Assembly: GCF_001514065.1 (NCBI RefSeq)
Contig: NZ_KQ948433.1
Span: 80,502 to 144,501 of the forward strand
Direction of reading: 5' to 3'
DNA length: 64,000 nucleotides
From: Streptomyces antibioticus
Lineage (GTDB): Bacteria; Actinomycetota; Actinomycetes; Streptomycetales; Streptomycetaceae
Shown here: one piece after another, positions 7,307-15,845 of the stretch
Position numbering within the stretch: position 1 is the first letter of the stretch
Layout: every line of letters begins with the position of its first letter
Notes under the pieces: model-generated
The model's input: only the letters and a program-made list of their open reading frames with translations
What the model was told of the DNA's origin: nothing
Databases searched by the model: none
Program-made: the position numbers and the translations under genes

Positions 7307-8172
7307 CGGTTCACCTCGGTGTCTGCTGTTGCTGCCTCCGCGGTCCAGGAGGCGAGGATGCTCAGGGCGTCGTGGGATGGGCTGCCGGGCTCAGCGGTCA
7401 GGACGATCAGGCGCTGCCCGGAGCCATCGGGGCCGACCCAGGTGTCGCAGTCCAGCGTGAGGTCACCCACCAGCGGGTGACGGTAGTGCTTGGTGCCGTA
7501 GGCGGCGCTGCTCACCCGGTGTTCGGCCCACCAGGTGCGGAAGTCGGCGTCCCGGACGGCCAGCTCGCCGACCAGGCGGGCGAGCTCCGGATCCTCGGCG
7601 TCGGCTGCCGCCTCCAGGCGCAGGGCGGCCACCGCGTCACGCGCGTCGTGCTCCCAGTCCAGGTCGAGTGCCCGCATCGCCGGGTCGGTGAACAGCAGGC
7701 GGAGGTAGTTGCGGCGGGCCGCCGGTATGGCGGCGAAGTCGGTGTAGAGGGCCGCGGCGGCCTGGTTCCAGGCGAGGATGTCGAGGCGTTTGCCGAGGAC
7801 GAGGGCGGGGGTGTGGGCAAGCTGGTCCAGCAGTCGGCGCATGGCGGGGCGCAGCCGTTGGGGTGCCCTGCGGCGGCGTGGCCGGTCGTCGGTGCGGCCG
7901 GCGAGTTCGTAGAGGTATCGCTGTTGGTCGTCGTCGAGGCGCAGGGCTTGGACGAGGGTGGCCAGCACGGGGGCGGAGGCGCGGACGCGGCCCTGTTCGA
8001 GGCGGGTGTAGTAGTCCACGCTGATCGCGGCGAGGGCGGCGACCTCCTCACGGCGCAGTCCCGTGACCCGGCGGGCCGAGTCCGTCGCCGGCAAGCCGCA
8101 CTCCTGCGGGTCGAGCTGCGCCCGCCGGACCCGAAGGAATGCGCCGAGCTGGGAGGCGGATGTCGGTTTCAT
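7303..8172 (-). CDS. XRE-family regulator with MmyB-like C-terminal domain
   Basis: A 289-residue regulator. An N-terminal helix-turn-helix (about residues 10-80) contains RVTGLRREEVAALAAISVDY and YYTRLEQGR. The C-terminal portion has the MmyB-type ligand domain (NQAAAALYTDFAAIPAARRN, DAVAALRLEA, HPLVGDLTLD). Such regulators often sit beside the oxidoreductase or hydrolase they control; here the hydrolase gene at 8349 is divergent, leaving 176 bp of shared promoter. ATG 8172 has TGGAGA upstream. Coupled to the DUF2255 gene downstream. Confidence 0.92.
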   Translation of the reverse strand: MKPTSASQLGAFLRVRRAQLDPQECGLPATDSARRVTGLRREEVAALAAISVDYYTRLEQGRVRASAPVLATLVQALRLDDDQQRYLYELAGRTDDRPRRRRAPQRLRPAMRRLLDQLAHTPALVLGKRLDILAWNQAAAALYTDFAAIPAARRNYLRLLFTDPAMRALDLDWEHDARDAVAALRLEAAADAEDPELARLVGELAVRDADFRTWWAEHRVSSAAYGTKHYRHPLVGDLTLDCDTWVGPDGSGQRLIVLTAEPGSPSHDALSILASWTAEAATADTEVNR

Positions 8173-8348
8173 GTTCTCCAGTGTCCTGCGGGAGCCGGGG
8201 GCGCGGCACAGGTGTGAGGGGGCAGGTTCTGTCCCAGGCAGAAACCTGCCTCTCCCGCAGGTGGGACGGAGGACGCATGGTGGACATGTGCCCGGCGGAG
8301 ACCGGGTGCCCCACCTTCGTTCGTCACCGATTCTCAGGAGCGTTTTCC

Positions 8349-9269
8349 ATGGCCAGGACCCGTGTCAGTTTCGACAGTGCCGGTATCGAGATCGCCGCGC
8401 ACCTCTACCTTCCCGACACCGGGGCGGTCGCGCCGCGTCCGGCGCTGGTGGTCGGTCACCCCGGTACCGGGGTGAAGGAGCAGACCTCCGGCACCTACGC
8501 TCAGCTGCTGGCCGAGCGTGGCTTCGTCACGCTCGCCTTCGACGCCGCCCACCAGGGCGAGTCCGGCGGCCTGCCGCGCGGCCTCGAGGACCCCGCCCAG
8601 CGCATCGAGGACTTCAAGGCCGCCGTCTCCTACCTGACCACCCGCTCCGAGGTCGACCCCGAGCAGATCGGCCTGCTGGGCATCTGCGCCTCCGGCGGCT
8701 ACTCGTTGGCCGCCACCGGCGGCGACCACCGCGTCAAGGCCGTGGCCGCGGTCTCCACCGCCGAACCCGCCCGCCAGTTCCGCTTCGGCGCCGACGGCTC
8801 CCAGGACCCGGCTGTCTTCCAGGCCCTGCTGGACGCCGCCGCGGCGGCCCGCACCCGCGCCGCCCGCGGCGAGGACCCCGGCGTGCTGACCATGTTCCCC
8901 GAGACCGCCGAGGAAGCCGGCGCCCTGGGCGGCGAGCACGGCATCGAGGGCTGGGAGTACTACTGCGGAGCGCGTGGCTACCACGAGCGCTCCGCGAAGT
9001 TCCTCACCTGGGACAGCGTCGACAAGATGGCCTCCAGCGACGTCTTCCGCTCGGTGACCCTCATCGGTCCCCGCCCGATCCTGCAGATCATCGGCGACCG
9101 CGCGGTGACCGCCTGGATGGCCACCGAGGCCCACCAGGCCGCCACCGGCCCGAAGGAACTCCTCCGCATCCCCGGCGCCAGCCACGTCGACCTCTACGAC
9201 AAGCGCCAGTACATCGACCCCGCCGTCGACAAGCTCAGCGACTTCTTCACCACCCACCTCACCAAGTGA
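8349..9269 (+). CDS. Alpha/beta hydrolase
   Basis: A 306-residue alpha/beta-fold hydrolase of the dienelactone hydrolase/acetyl-xylan-esterase-like group. The oxyanion region is GHPGTGVKEQTSG, the nucleophile elbow is GLLGICASGGYS (Cys or the adjacent Ser could be the nucleophile), and ILQIIGDRAVT and GASHVDLYDK carry the acid and His. The frame is open upstream to 8139, but ATG 8349 has CAGGAGC at good spacing and begins at the fold. Divergent from the XRE regulator, its probable controller. Substrate unknown. Confidence 0.85.
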   Translation: MARTRVSFDSAGIEIAAHLYLPDTGAVAPRPALVVGHPGTGVKEQTSGTYAQLLAERGFVTLAFDAAHQGESGGLPRGLEDPAQRIEDFKAAVSYLTTRSEVDPEQIGLLGICASGGYSLAATGGDHRVKAVAAVSTAEPARQFRFGADGSQDPAVFQALLDAAAAARTRAARGEDPGVLTMFPETAEEAGALGGEHGIEGWEYYCGARGYHERSAKFLTWDSVDKMASSDVFRSVTLIGPRPILQIIGDRAVTAWMATEAHQAATGPKELLRIPGASHVDLYDKRQYIDPAVDKLSDFFTTHLTK

Positions 9270-9290
9270 CTCGCACCGCAGGACGGCTCC

Positions 9291-9326
9291 GCGCCCGGAG
9301 GGACCGTTCCTCCGGTTCCCGGGCGC
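9291..9326. terminator. Hairpin between convergent genes
   Basis: GCGCCCGG (9291-9298) and CCGGGCGC (9319-9326) form an 8-bp stem with a GC-rich loop, between the hydrolase stop and the monooxygenase stop. Could serve both strands. Confidence 0.45.
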
Positions 9327-9424
9327 ACGGCCGGTCGGGTCACCACCACCCCGCACGGCAGCAAGCCGGTCGCTTCAGAGCGGTGTGCCGAAGGGGCGGG
9401 GGCCGGTCCGGACGGGAGACGACG

Positions 9425-11032
9425 TCAGTGGTCGCCGCCCTGCCCGGGGAGGAATCGGTGCAGGTGGTCGAGGATGTCGGTCTCGTTCGGGTCGGTGGTG
9501 CGCAGGGCCACGTAGCCGTCGGGGCGGATGACGAGCAGGGTGTCACCGTCGATGCCGTAGTCCTGGTGGGCGCTGCCCTCACGGTCGATGAGCGCGGTCA
9601 CCGGGCCGGCGTCGGACGCCGTGCCCGACAGCAGGGTGGCGGAGGTGAGGTGATCCGGGAAGCGTCGTGCGAGGGCGGCCGCGGTCTTCGCGCTGTGTGA
9701 GCCGAAGGCCAGTACGGTGCTGTGCGGGCCGCGGAAGAGGTCGAAGAGCCGTACCGCCGTACCGTCCGCCCGGTGCACCACGGAGTCGGGGGCGCGGTCG
9801 CCCGCCTGCGCGTACGGCCGTTCGCTCGTGTGCTCGTCGCGGGGGGATCCGTTGAGGTCGCTGACGGGGTAGCACACCTTCAGCTGCAACGTGTCACTGC
9901 CGCCAGAGCCGCCAGGTACGACGCCGCGAACGCGTTGGGCGATGAGCTCGGAGGATATGTTCAGCACGTCGGCTGCGACCGGCAGCCTCTCCTGCTCGTA
10001 GGTGTCGAGCAGTACCTCGGGAGCGCCCCGCAGCACGTGCGCGATCTTCCAGCCGAGGTTGTAGGCGTCCTGGATGCCGGTGTTCATGCCCAGACCGCCC
10101 GCGGGCGCGTGCACATGGGCCGCGTCGCCGGCCAGGAACACCCGTCCGGCGCGGTAGCGGTCAGCCATCCGCGCGTTGAAGCGCCAGACGGACTGCCACA
10201 CGACGCGGCGTACGCGGATGTCGCTGCGGCCGCTGCGTTCCTCGACGAGTGCCTGGATCTGCTCCATCGGCAGTTCTCCCGCGGTGTCGGGGCCCACGCC
10301 GACCTGCAGTTGGAAGGTGTCGGTCGCCGCGAGCGGGCACAGGGCCAGCAGCCTTCCGTCGGCACTGGGCCACCAGTGCCAGAAGTCGCGGTCGAGGCCG
10401 CTGACCTCGACGTCGGCGGTCAGCATCCGCACCGTCTCGTCGGTCTGCCCCAGGAAACCGATGTCCAGCAGGACCCGTACCGTGCTGGACGCCCCGTCAC
10501 AGCCGACGACATGGGTGAACCAGGTGTGCTCGGAGCAGGCCGGGGACGTCAGGGAGACCTGCACGCCGTCGTCGTACTGGGTGAGGCCGGTCAGTTCTGC
10601 CCCGTACTCCACCGTCACCCCCAGATCCGCCAGCCGTTGACGCAGGATCTCCTCCACCCGCCACTGCGGGAGCAGCACCGTGCGGGGGTAGGGGGTGGAG
10701 GGCGTGGGTTCCGGTACGCCGGGTACCACGTCACTGGTTCCCAGGACCGACCGACCCCGGTACTTGCGGATGGCCAGCCGGGAACGGCTCGTCGCCAGGA
10801 TGCGCCCTGCGACCCCAAGGTCGTCGAAGACCTCCACGCTGCGCGGCTGCAACCCCTTCCCGCGGGAGCCCGCGTGAGGACCGGACCGCCTGTCCACCAG
10901 GCGCACGTCGACACCTCGGCGCGCCAGCTCGATCCCGGCCACCAGCCCGACGGGGCCGGCCCCCACAACGAGCACCGGCCCCCGAGCGCCGGTTGCGCTC
11001 TTGCCCGCCTCACCGTCGGCGACTTCACTCAT
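9425..11032 (-). CDS. FAD-dependent aromatic monooxygenase (PHBH fold)
   Basis: A 535-residue flavin hydroxylase related to MhpA, rifampicin monooxygenase and polyketide hydroxylases. The N-terminal dinucleotide-binding motif VVGAGPVGLVAG is at residues 22-33, a VGCDGASSTVR block sits mid-protein, and GRVFLAGDAAHVHAPAGGLG (Asp near residue 303) binds the FAD ribityl chain. The last 120 residues look like the thioredoxin-like C-terminal domain of this family. ATG 11032 is chosen; ATG 11050 and a longer frame to 11146 are possible and none has a strong ribosome binding site. It follows the 11199 hydrolase gene on the same strand with a 166-bp gap containing an ACACGTGT site, so it may have its own promoter. 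Confidence 0.9.
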   Translation of the reverse strand: MSEVADGEAGKSATGARGPVLVVGAGPVGLVAGIELARRGVDVRLVDRRSGPHAGSRGKGLQPRSVEVFDDLGVAGRILATSRSRLAIRKYRGRSVLGTSDVVPGVPEPTPSTPYPRTVLLPQWRVEEILRQRLADLGVTVEYGAELTGLTQYDDGVQVSLTSPACSEHTWFTHVVGCDGASSTVRVLLDIGFLGQTDETVRMLTADVEVSGLDRDFWHWWPSADGRLLALCPLAATDTFQLQVGVGPDTAGELPMEQIQALVEERSGRSDIRVRRVVWQSVWRFNARMADRYRAGRVFLAGDAAHVHAPAGGLGMNTGIQDAYNLGWKIAHVLRGAPEVLLDTYEQERLPVAADVLNISSELIAQRVRGVVPGGSGGSDTLQLKVCYPVSDLNGSPRDEHTSERPYAQAGDRAPDSVVHRADGTAVRLFDLFRGPHSTVLAFGSHSAKTAAALARRFPDHLTSATLLSGTASDAGPVTALIDREGSAHQDYGIDGDTLLVIRPDGYVALRTTDPNETDILDHLHRFLPGQGGDH

Positions 11033-11117
11033 GACACTGAACCATTCCATTGAAAAGGTGCGTTTATGGATCAACCTACTCTCGACGGATGAGAGAAAGG
11101 TGTGAATGATTCGCCGC

Positions 11118-11125
11118 ACACGTGT
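11118..11125. promoter_or_regulatory. ACACGTGT site upstream of the monooxygenase
   Basis: Perfect 8-bp palindrome 86 bp upstream of ATG 11032, in the gap after the hydrolase gene. Another copy (11954-11961) lies inside the hydrolase gene, 17 bases after its start. Confidence 0.45.
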
Positions 11126-11198
11126 TTCTGGGTCGGGCGCCGTCATAGGCCTGTGGGCCGGAGTGCACCCTGGGAGGACGGGCGGGGCCGCGGTGACA

Positions 11199-11978
11199 TC
11201 AGGGCACGAGGTCCGCCAGCTCCCGGGGGTGCGAGAGATGCGGGAAGTGACTGTTGGACGGGAGGACGCTGAAGACGGCGCCCGGCAGGTGGGCGTGGAC
11301 CCATGCGCGATAGGGCTCGGGCAGTTCGCTCGTGCTCACGTGCCGGTAGCGGACGTCTCGTTGGCGCAGGGCAGCCAGGTCCCGTTCACGCCCCGCCCGG
11401 ATCTCGTCCGCGGACCTCGCCAGCACGTCGTGCCAGTAGCCGAGGAACAGGTCCTGCCGGGGAGTGGTGACGGTGCGGAGGAGTTCCTGCTCCTCCGGCG
11501 GGAGGCTGTCGATCCCCATGCCTGCGGTCAGCCGCTCCCACAGTCGCAGGTAGTCCGGGCCGCGGAGCAATTCTTCGTTCTGGTGCAGCAGGGCACCGAA
11601 CGGGCCGGGCAGCAGGGGCTGGTCGACGTTGACGACGCCGCGCACGGGGTGCCCGGCGGCGTAGACGGTGGCCAGCAGGCCGCCGACCGAGTGTCCGACG
11701 ACCACGGGTGCGTCGAGCCCCGCGGCGGTGACCGCGCGATGCACGGCCACGGCCACGGCGTCCGGCGTGTAGGAGGGGCTCTCGGGCGAGGCGCCGTGGC
11801 CGGGCAGGTCGAGCGCCAGCACGCGGCGACCTGCTGGAAGCTGGGCGAGGAAGGGGGCCCAGTGCCGCCGGTCGAACGTCAGCCCGTGCAGCAGAAGCAG
11901 GGGCGGCCGTGCGTCGTCGGGAGAACCGAGGAGATCACCGGCCAGACCGCCGAACACGTGTGTTTCGATGTCCTTCAT
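11199..11978 (-). CDS. Alpha/beta hydrolase
   Basis: A 259-residue alpha/beta hydrolase fold protein. Seen are the oxyanion motif LLLLHGLTF, ALDLPGHGAS, the nucleophile elbow VVVGHSVGGLLA (Ser), and the catalytic His in SNSHFPHLSHP near the C-terminus. The usual acid residue is not obvious in the expected loop. GGGGAG lies just upstream of ATG 11978. Same strand as the FAD monooxygenase; together they could act on an aromatic compound, but this is inference. A one-mismatch ACACGTGT relative lies about 42 bp upstream, in a 17-bp stretch also found before the GNAT gene. Confidence 0.85.
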   Translation of the reverse strand: MKDIETHVFGGLAGDLLGSPDDARPPLLLLHGLTFDRRHWAPFLAQLPAGRRVLALDLPGHGASPESPSYTPDAVAVAVHRAVTAAGLDAPVVVGHSVGGLLATVYAAGHPVRGVVNVDQPLLPGPFGALLHQNEELLRGPDYLRLWERLTAGMGIDSLPPEEQELLRTVTTPRQDLFLGYWHDVLARSADEIRAGRERDLAALRQRDVRYRHVSTSELPEPYRAWVHAHLPGAVFSVLPSNSHFPHLSHPRELADLVP

Positions 11979-12017
11979 ATCTCCCCTGAATCGCCGATGG
12001 GAGCGCGTGGCTTCCCT

Positions 12018-12034
12018 TCATACGTGTGAGCATA
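12018..12034 (-). promoter_or_regulatory. 17-bp motif shared with the GNAT promoter
   Basis: TCATACGTGTGAGCATA is identical to 56830-56846. On the gene strand it reads TATGCTCACACGTATGA, combining a -10-like TATGCT with a near ACACGTGT core, about 40 bp before ATG 11978. Confidence 0.45.
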
Positions 12035-12142
12035 GCCGCCGGATGCGGCGCCGGGATCGGACGGGAGAACGGCGAACCGCGTGGAAGGACGCGGTTTGCG
12101 CGGTGCCGGCGTGACGCCCATCACAAAGGTTTTTCCCCGCTG

Positions 12143-12156
12143 CCGGTAATAACCGG
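12143..12156. promoter_or_regulatory. Small inverted repeat before the sigma factor gene
   Basis: CCGGT-aata-ACCGG, 49 bp upstream of ATG 12205. Could be a protein-binding site; no matching site seen elsewhere. Confidence 0.3.
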
Positions 12157-12204
12157 GCTGCTGCTCACATTTCCAGGTATGAAAGCAGAGATGAGGGGGT
12201 GCTC

Positions 12205-12783
12205 ATGACCCCTGCCGAGCGCTTCCACGATGTCTACGAGGAGTGCTATCCGCGTGTCCTCGCCTACGCCACCAGCCTGGTGGGACGTCAGGTGGGCGAG
12301 GACATCACCAGCGAGACGTTCACCGTCGCGTGGCGGCGCATCCACGCCGACGTCCCTCACCCCAGCCTGCCGTGGCTGCTGGGCGTGGCCCGCAACCTGG
12401 TACGCGAGATGCGCCGGACGGACGCGCTGCGGTACCTCGTCGCCGCCCAGGAAGCCCAGCGCCTGGCCAGTGGCACGCAGGAACAAGCCCGTGATGTGGC
12501 CGCCACGGTCGCCGATCGGCACATCGCCCTGCATGCGCTCGCGAGCCTGCCGGAGAGCGACCGGGAGTTGCTGACCCTGATCGCCTGGCACGGCCTGAGC
12601 ACCAAGGAAGCCACCCAGGTCCTCAAGTGCACCGGCGCGGCGCTGGCCGTCCGTCTCTACCGTGCGCGCCGGCGTCTGGAGAAGGCACTGGAGGCGGCGC
12701 AGACGTCCGAACCGGCCGAGGCAGCACCGGCACGCGTCGCCGGCACCACCCCCCGACCGCATTGCGAAGGAGCACCCGCGTGA
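12205..12783 (+). CDS. ECF-type RNA polymerase sigma factor
   Basis: A 192-residue sigma-70 family protein. Region 2 is seen in YPRVLAYATSLVGRQVGEDI, TSETFTVAWRRI and WLLGVARNLVREMRR. Region 4 is seen in LPESDRELLTLIAWHGLSTK, EATQVLKCTGAALAVRLYRA and RRRLEKAL. ATG 12205 is preceded by GAGGGGG; GTG 12199 is too close to that site. Its stop overlaps the GTG start of the next gene (GTGA), so the two are co-translated, as is usual for a sigma factor and its membrane partner. Confidence 0.93.
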   Translation: MTPAERFHDVYEECYPRVLAYATSLVGRQVGEDITSETFTVAWRRIHADVPHPSLPWLLGVARNLVREMRRTDALRYLVAAQEAQRLASGTQEQARDVAATVADRHIALHALASLPESDRELLTLIAWHGLSTKEATQVLKCTGAALAVRLYRARRRLEKALEAAQTSEPAEAAPARVAGTTPRPHCEGAPA

Positions 12784-13973
12784 AGCACGCACAGGAGCGA
12801 TCGAAGCGACCCGACATCATGCAGGTGCTCGCGGACGCAAGGCCCGATGAGCTGGATCCGTCGCGTCTGACCGACCCCGCGCGGCAACGGCAGGACTTCG
12901 CGCGCATCGTCTCGCAATCCTCGAGCGGCCGCGTGGCGCGCCGTTCGTTGCGTTTCCGTCCGCTGGGGGCGGTCGCCCTTGCGGCGGTGGCGGCGTCCGT
13001 GGTCGTGTCCGTGGGCACCTTCGACCGGCAGGCATCCGACGAGGGGACCGGGGCGCGGCGGAACAGCGCCGGCCCGCAGGCGCCGGGCGGGGCCACCGAC
13101 CTGCGGGTCGACGGCCGTGTCGAACTGCTCAGCGCGGCCCGGAAGGCCGAGGCATCGCCCGCCCGGGGGACGTACTGGCAGACCACCACGCTCGCCCAGT
13201 ACGTGGATGTCGCCGAGGTGAACGGACGGCTCTTCACCGTGCTCACCTCGTCCACCGAGAAGTGGTCGGTGGGTGTGCGCCCCGGGACGAAGAGCCTGAT
13301 GGTCTCCGGGCTGGACTCCGCGACCGCGCCGCGCACGCCGGCGGACAAGGCGGCATGGCAGGCGGTGGGTTCGCCGGGGACGGTGGAACTCCAGGCAGAG
13401 CACACGTTGAAGATGGGGACCGGGCAGCCGACAGTGCTGCGCACCAACGTCGGTGACAAGATCTACGCCGTCGGCCCGGACAACGTCTCCTTCCAGGATC
13501 TGCAGGCACTGCCCTCCACCAGTGCCGGACTCCGTCGTCACCTGGAGGAGTTGTACGCCCGGGACAACGGTACCGAGGGCGGCACGTCGGGGCGCAGCAC
13601 CTGGATCCTGCGCCAGGCGGGCAACCTCGTCACGATGCCGGTGAAGCCCGCCGTCCGGGCGGCGGCGTACCGGGTGATGGCCGGTCTGCCCAGGGTCCGG
13701 GTCCTCGGTCATGTCACCGACCCGCTGGGGCGCGAGGGCGTCGGGGTGGAGTTCCCCGAGACCTACCGCACGCCGCTCGGGACTACGCGGCAGCGGCTGG
13801 TCGTCGACGCCTCCACCGGTGACATGCTCAGCGACGAACTGCTGCTCGTCACCCCCTCGGCCAGGGCCGAGGCGACGGGCCTGAAGGCAGGCACCGTGGT
13901 CACTTACCAGGCGACCAGGCGGATGGGCTGGAGCGACCAGCAGATCACCGTGCCGGAGAACGCCCACGGCTGA
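12780..13973 (+). CDS. CU044_5270-family membrane protein, putative sigma partner
   Basis: A 397-residue protein with a cytoplasmic N-terminus of about 65 residues (RPDEL, RQRQDFARIVSQ), one transmembrane segment (GAVALAAVAASVVVSV) and a large extracytoplasmic domain. This layout is that of the CU044_5270 family found directly after ECF sigma genes. By position and topology the N-terminal segment may hold the sigma factor and the outer domain may sense a signal, but no zinc anti-sigma motif (HxxxCxxC) is visible. GTG 12780 overlaps the sigma stop. A strong hairpin follows at 14041-14074. Confidence 0.8.
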   Translation: MKHAQERSKRPDIMQVLADARPDELDPSRLTDPARQRQDFARIVSQSSSGRVARRSLRFRPLGAVALAAVAASVVVSVGTFDRQASDEGTGARRNSAGPQAPGGATDLRVDGRVELLSAARKAEASPARGTYWQTTTLAQYVDVAEVNGRLFTVLTSSTEKWSVGVRPGTKSLMVSGLDSATAPRTPADKAAWQAVGSPGTVELQAEHTLKMGTGQPTVLRTNVGDKIYAVGPDNVSFQDLQALPSTSAGLRRHLEELYARDNGTEGGTSGRSTWILRQAGNLVTMPVKPAVRAAAYRVMAGLPRVRVLGHVTDPLGREGVGVEFPETYRTPLGTTRQRLVVDASTGDMLSDELLLVTPSARAEATGLKAGTVVTYQATRRMGWSDQQITVPENAHG

Positions 13974-14040
13974 TCCGGGCACCCGCCCACCGGCGCCGGC
14001 GGCCGCGAGACCCACGCCGCCGGATCGCACCCTCGCCAGG

Positions 14041-14074
14041 GGCGTGGCTCCGGAGACCCGGCCGGAGCCACGCC
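14041..14074 (+). terminator. Terminator of the sigma factor operon
   Basis: Perfect 13-bp stem GGCGTGGCTCCGG / CCGGAGCCACGCC with an 8-nt loop, 68 bp after the stop of the membrane partner gene. Confidence 0.8.
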
Positions 14075-14200
14075 ACCGCAGCCCCGGCACACGGTCGCGA
14101 CCGGCCGCCCGGGCACCGCAACGCCCTCGTCGGGACTCGTGCCTCCCCGTACCTCCCCCCTCCTTCTCGTACGACATGTCCCCCGAGAAAGCCGATACCC

Positions 14201-14998
14201 ATGCGCTTGAACAAGGCCTGTCTCTCAGCGACCGCAGCGCTCGTCGTCTCCGCGCTGGGACTCGCCACGTACGACCAGCTCTCCGGCATCGACGACTCCG
14301 AAGTTCGCGTTGCGGCCTCGCGCTCCGACCAGGCCGACGCAGGGGTGGGCGGAGAACCGGCGCTCGCGTCCGCCGCTCCGGCGGCGACGGTTCAGCCACG
14401 GCCCCAGCTTCCCGCCCAGCTGCCAGGTCTCGGCCCGAGCACGCTGGCCCACATCCCGGACGACACCCGGCAGGTCGTCCTCGTCACAGGCACCGGCAAG
14501 AACTCCTCGTCCTCGCAGGTCGTGCTCTGGCAGCGGGTCGACGGCGGCTGGATCCGCGGGAAGGTGTGGGCGGCTCACAACGGCTACAAAGGCTGGACGG
14601 ACAAGCACTACGAGGGCGATCTGCACAGTCCCATAGGGGTGTTCGGCCTCACCGACGCGGGCGGACGACTGGCCGACCCCGGCACCAAACTGCCCTACCA
14701 CCGGTCCAGTGCCTTCTCGGTCAGCGGCACCGGCTTCGAAGGCGAGCCGCTGGCCGGGGCCTTCGACTACGTGATCGCCCTCAACTACAACCGGCAGCCA
14801 GGCACTTCACCGATGGACGGCACCAAGCCGATGGGGGTCAACCGCGGCGGGGGCATCTGGATCCACGTCGACCACGGCGGCCCCACCCACGCCTGCATCA
14901 GCCTCTCCAAGGCCCACATGCGGGAGTTGCTGCGCACACTCGATCCCGCGCAGCACCCCGTGGCCGTGATGGGCGACGCCGGTTCCCTCGCCCGCTGA
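14201..14998 (+). CDS. Secreted L,D-transpeptidase (YkuD-like)
   Basis: A 265-residue exported protein. A hydrophobic N-terminus (LNKACLSATAALVVSALGLA) acts as signal peptide or anchor, followed by an Ala/Pro-rich linker and a YkuD-type catalytic domain. The catalytic motif reads GIWIHVDHGGPTHACISLS, with Cys at residue 232 and His two residues before it; the family form is SHGCxR, so this is a THAC variant. Such enzymes make or edit 3-3 crosslinks in peptidoglycan outside the membrane. It follows the sigma operon terminator and has its own promoter region. Confidence 0.85.
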   Translation: MRLNKACLSATAALVVSALGLATYDQLSGIDDSEVRVAASRSDQADAGVGGEPALASAAPAATVQPRPQLPAQLPGLGPSTLAHIPDDTRQVVLVTGTGKNSSSSQVVLWQRVDGGWIRGKVWAAHNGYKGWTDKHYEGDLHSPIGVFGLTDAGGRLADPGTKLPYHRSSAFSVSGTGFEGEPLAGAFDYVIALNYNRQPGTSPMDGTKPMGVNRGGGIWIHVDHGGPTHACISLSKAHMRELLRTLDPAQHPVAVMGDAGSLAR

Positions 14999-15076
14999 CG
15001 GGTTCGGCCCCCCGTCGGAGGTACCGCTGGTACCGCCCGTACGGCACACGCGTCGGCTCGGTCCGGGCGGGCCCGC

Positions 15077-15742
15077 TCACCCGGCGCGCAGCAGTCCGGT
15101 GGCGAGGAGGTGCAGGGTGCGGCCGAGCATGGCGGCGAAGTCGACCTTGGTGGCGGCGAGTTCGGGATGCCGCTGGGCCTCGGTGACGGCCTCGGAGGGA
15201 TGGGCGAACGGCCAGAGCCCCGCCGTGCACACGACGGTCAGGGAGACCAGTTCGCGGGCCATGTCCGGGGTCAGCCCGGTGATGTGCTGCCGCAGCAGAT
15301 CGGCCAAGGCACCGAGGAGCCGGACGTGGGCGAGCTTGAACGCCCGTGCCGACTCCGCGGAGATGTTCCGCTCCAGTTCCGGTCCCAGGGCGCTGAACAG
15401 GTCGCACAGCAGGGGGTGGTGGGCCAGCGAACGGGCCAGGGTGTCGGTGACCGCTGCGGAGCTGGTGTCCTCGGCCTCGGCCAGTTCGGCGGTCAGGTCC
15501 TCGATCCACTGGGCCAAGGAGCGGTTGAGGAGTTCGAAGAACACCGCTTCCCTGGTCTCGAAGTAGCGCACGACGTTGGTCTTCGACAGCCCGACGCGGC
15601 GGCTCAGTTCCCGCAGGCTGATCTCGCTCACCGGCATCTCGGTCAGGAGCTGCGTGGCGGCGTCGAGGATGGCCTGCTTGCGGATCTCCCGCTGCTCGGC
15701 GCTGCGGGCTCGCTGAAAGCCGGTGGCCTGGTCGTCTGTCAT
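15077..15742 (-). CDS. TetR/AcrR-family transcriptional regulator
   Basis: A 221-residue repressor. The N-terminal HTH contains EISLRELSRRVGLSKTNVVR and YFETREAVFFELL; the C-terminal domain resembles TetR_C regions of Streptomyces SDR-linked regulators. It lies 103 bp downstream of the SDR gene at 15846-16664 on the same strand. Two near-identical inverted-repeat boxes upstream of that SDR (16705-16762) are the probable targets, which would make this a repressor of the SDR and itself. Confidence 0.92.
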   Translation of the reverse strand: MTDDQATGFQRARSAEQREIRKQAILDAATQLLTEMPVSEISLRELSRRVGLSKTNVVRYFETREAVFFELLNRSLAQWIEDLTAELAEAEDTSSAAVTDTLARSLAHHPLLCDLFSALGPELERNISAESARAFKLAHVRLLGALADLLRQHITGLTPDMARELVSLTVVCTAGLWPFAHPSEAVTEAQRHPELAATKVDFAAMLGRTLHLLATGLLRAG

Positions 15743-15845
15743 CGTCGCTTCCCCGCGGACCGTCCCGGCGGCCCGTGCGGCGCCGCCTGCGGCAACCCTA
15801 AGGCAGGGGTGGTGCCGGGCCCGGCTGCCGCAGCCGTCGCACCGG

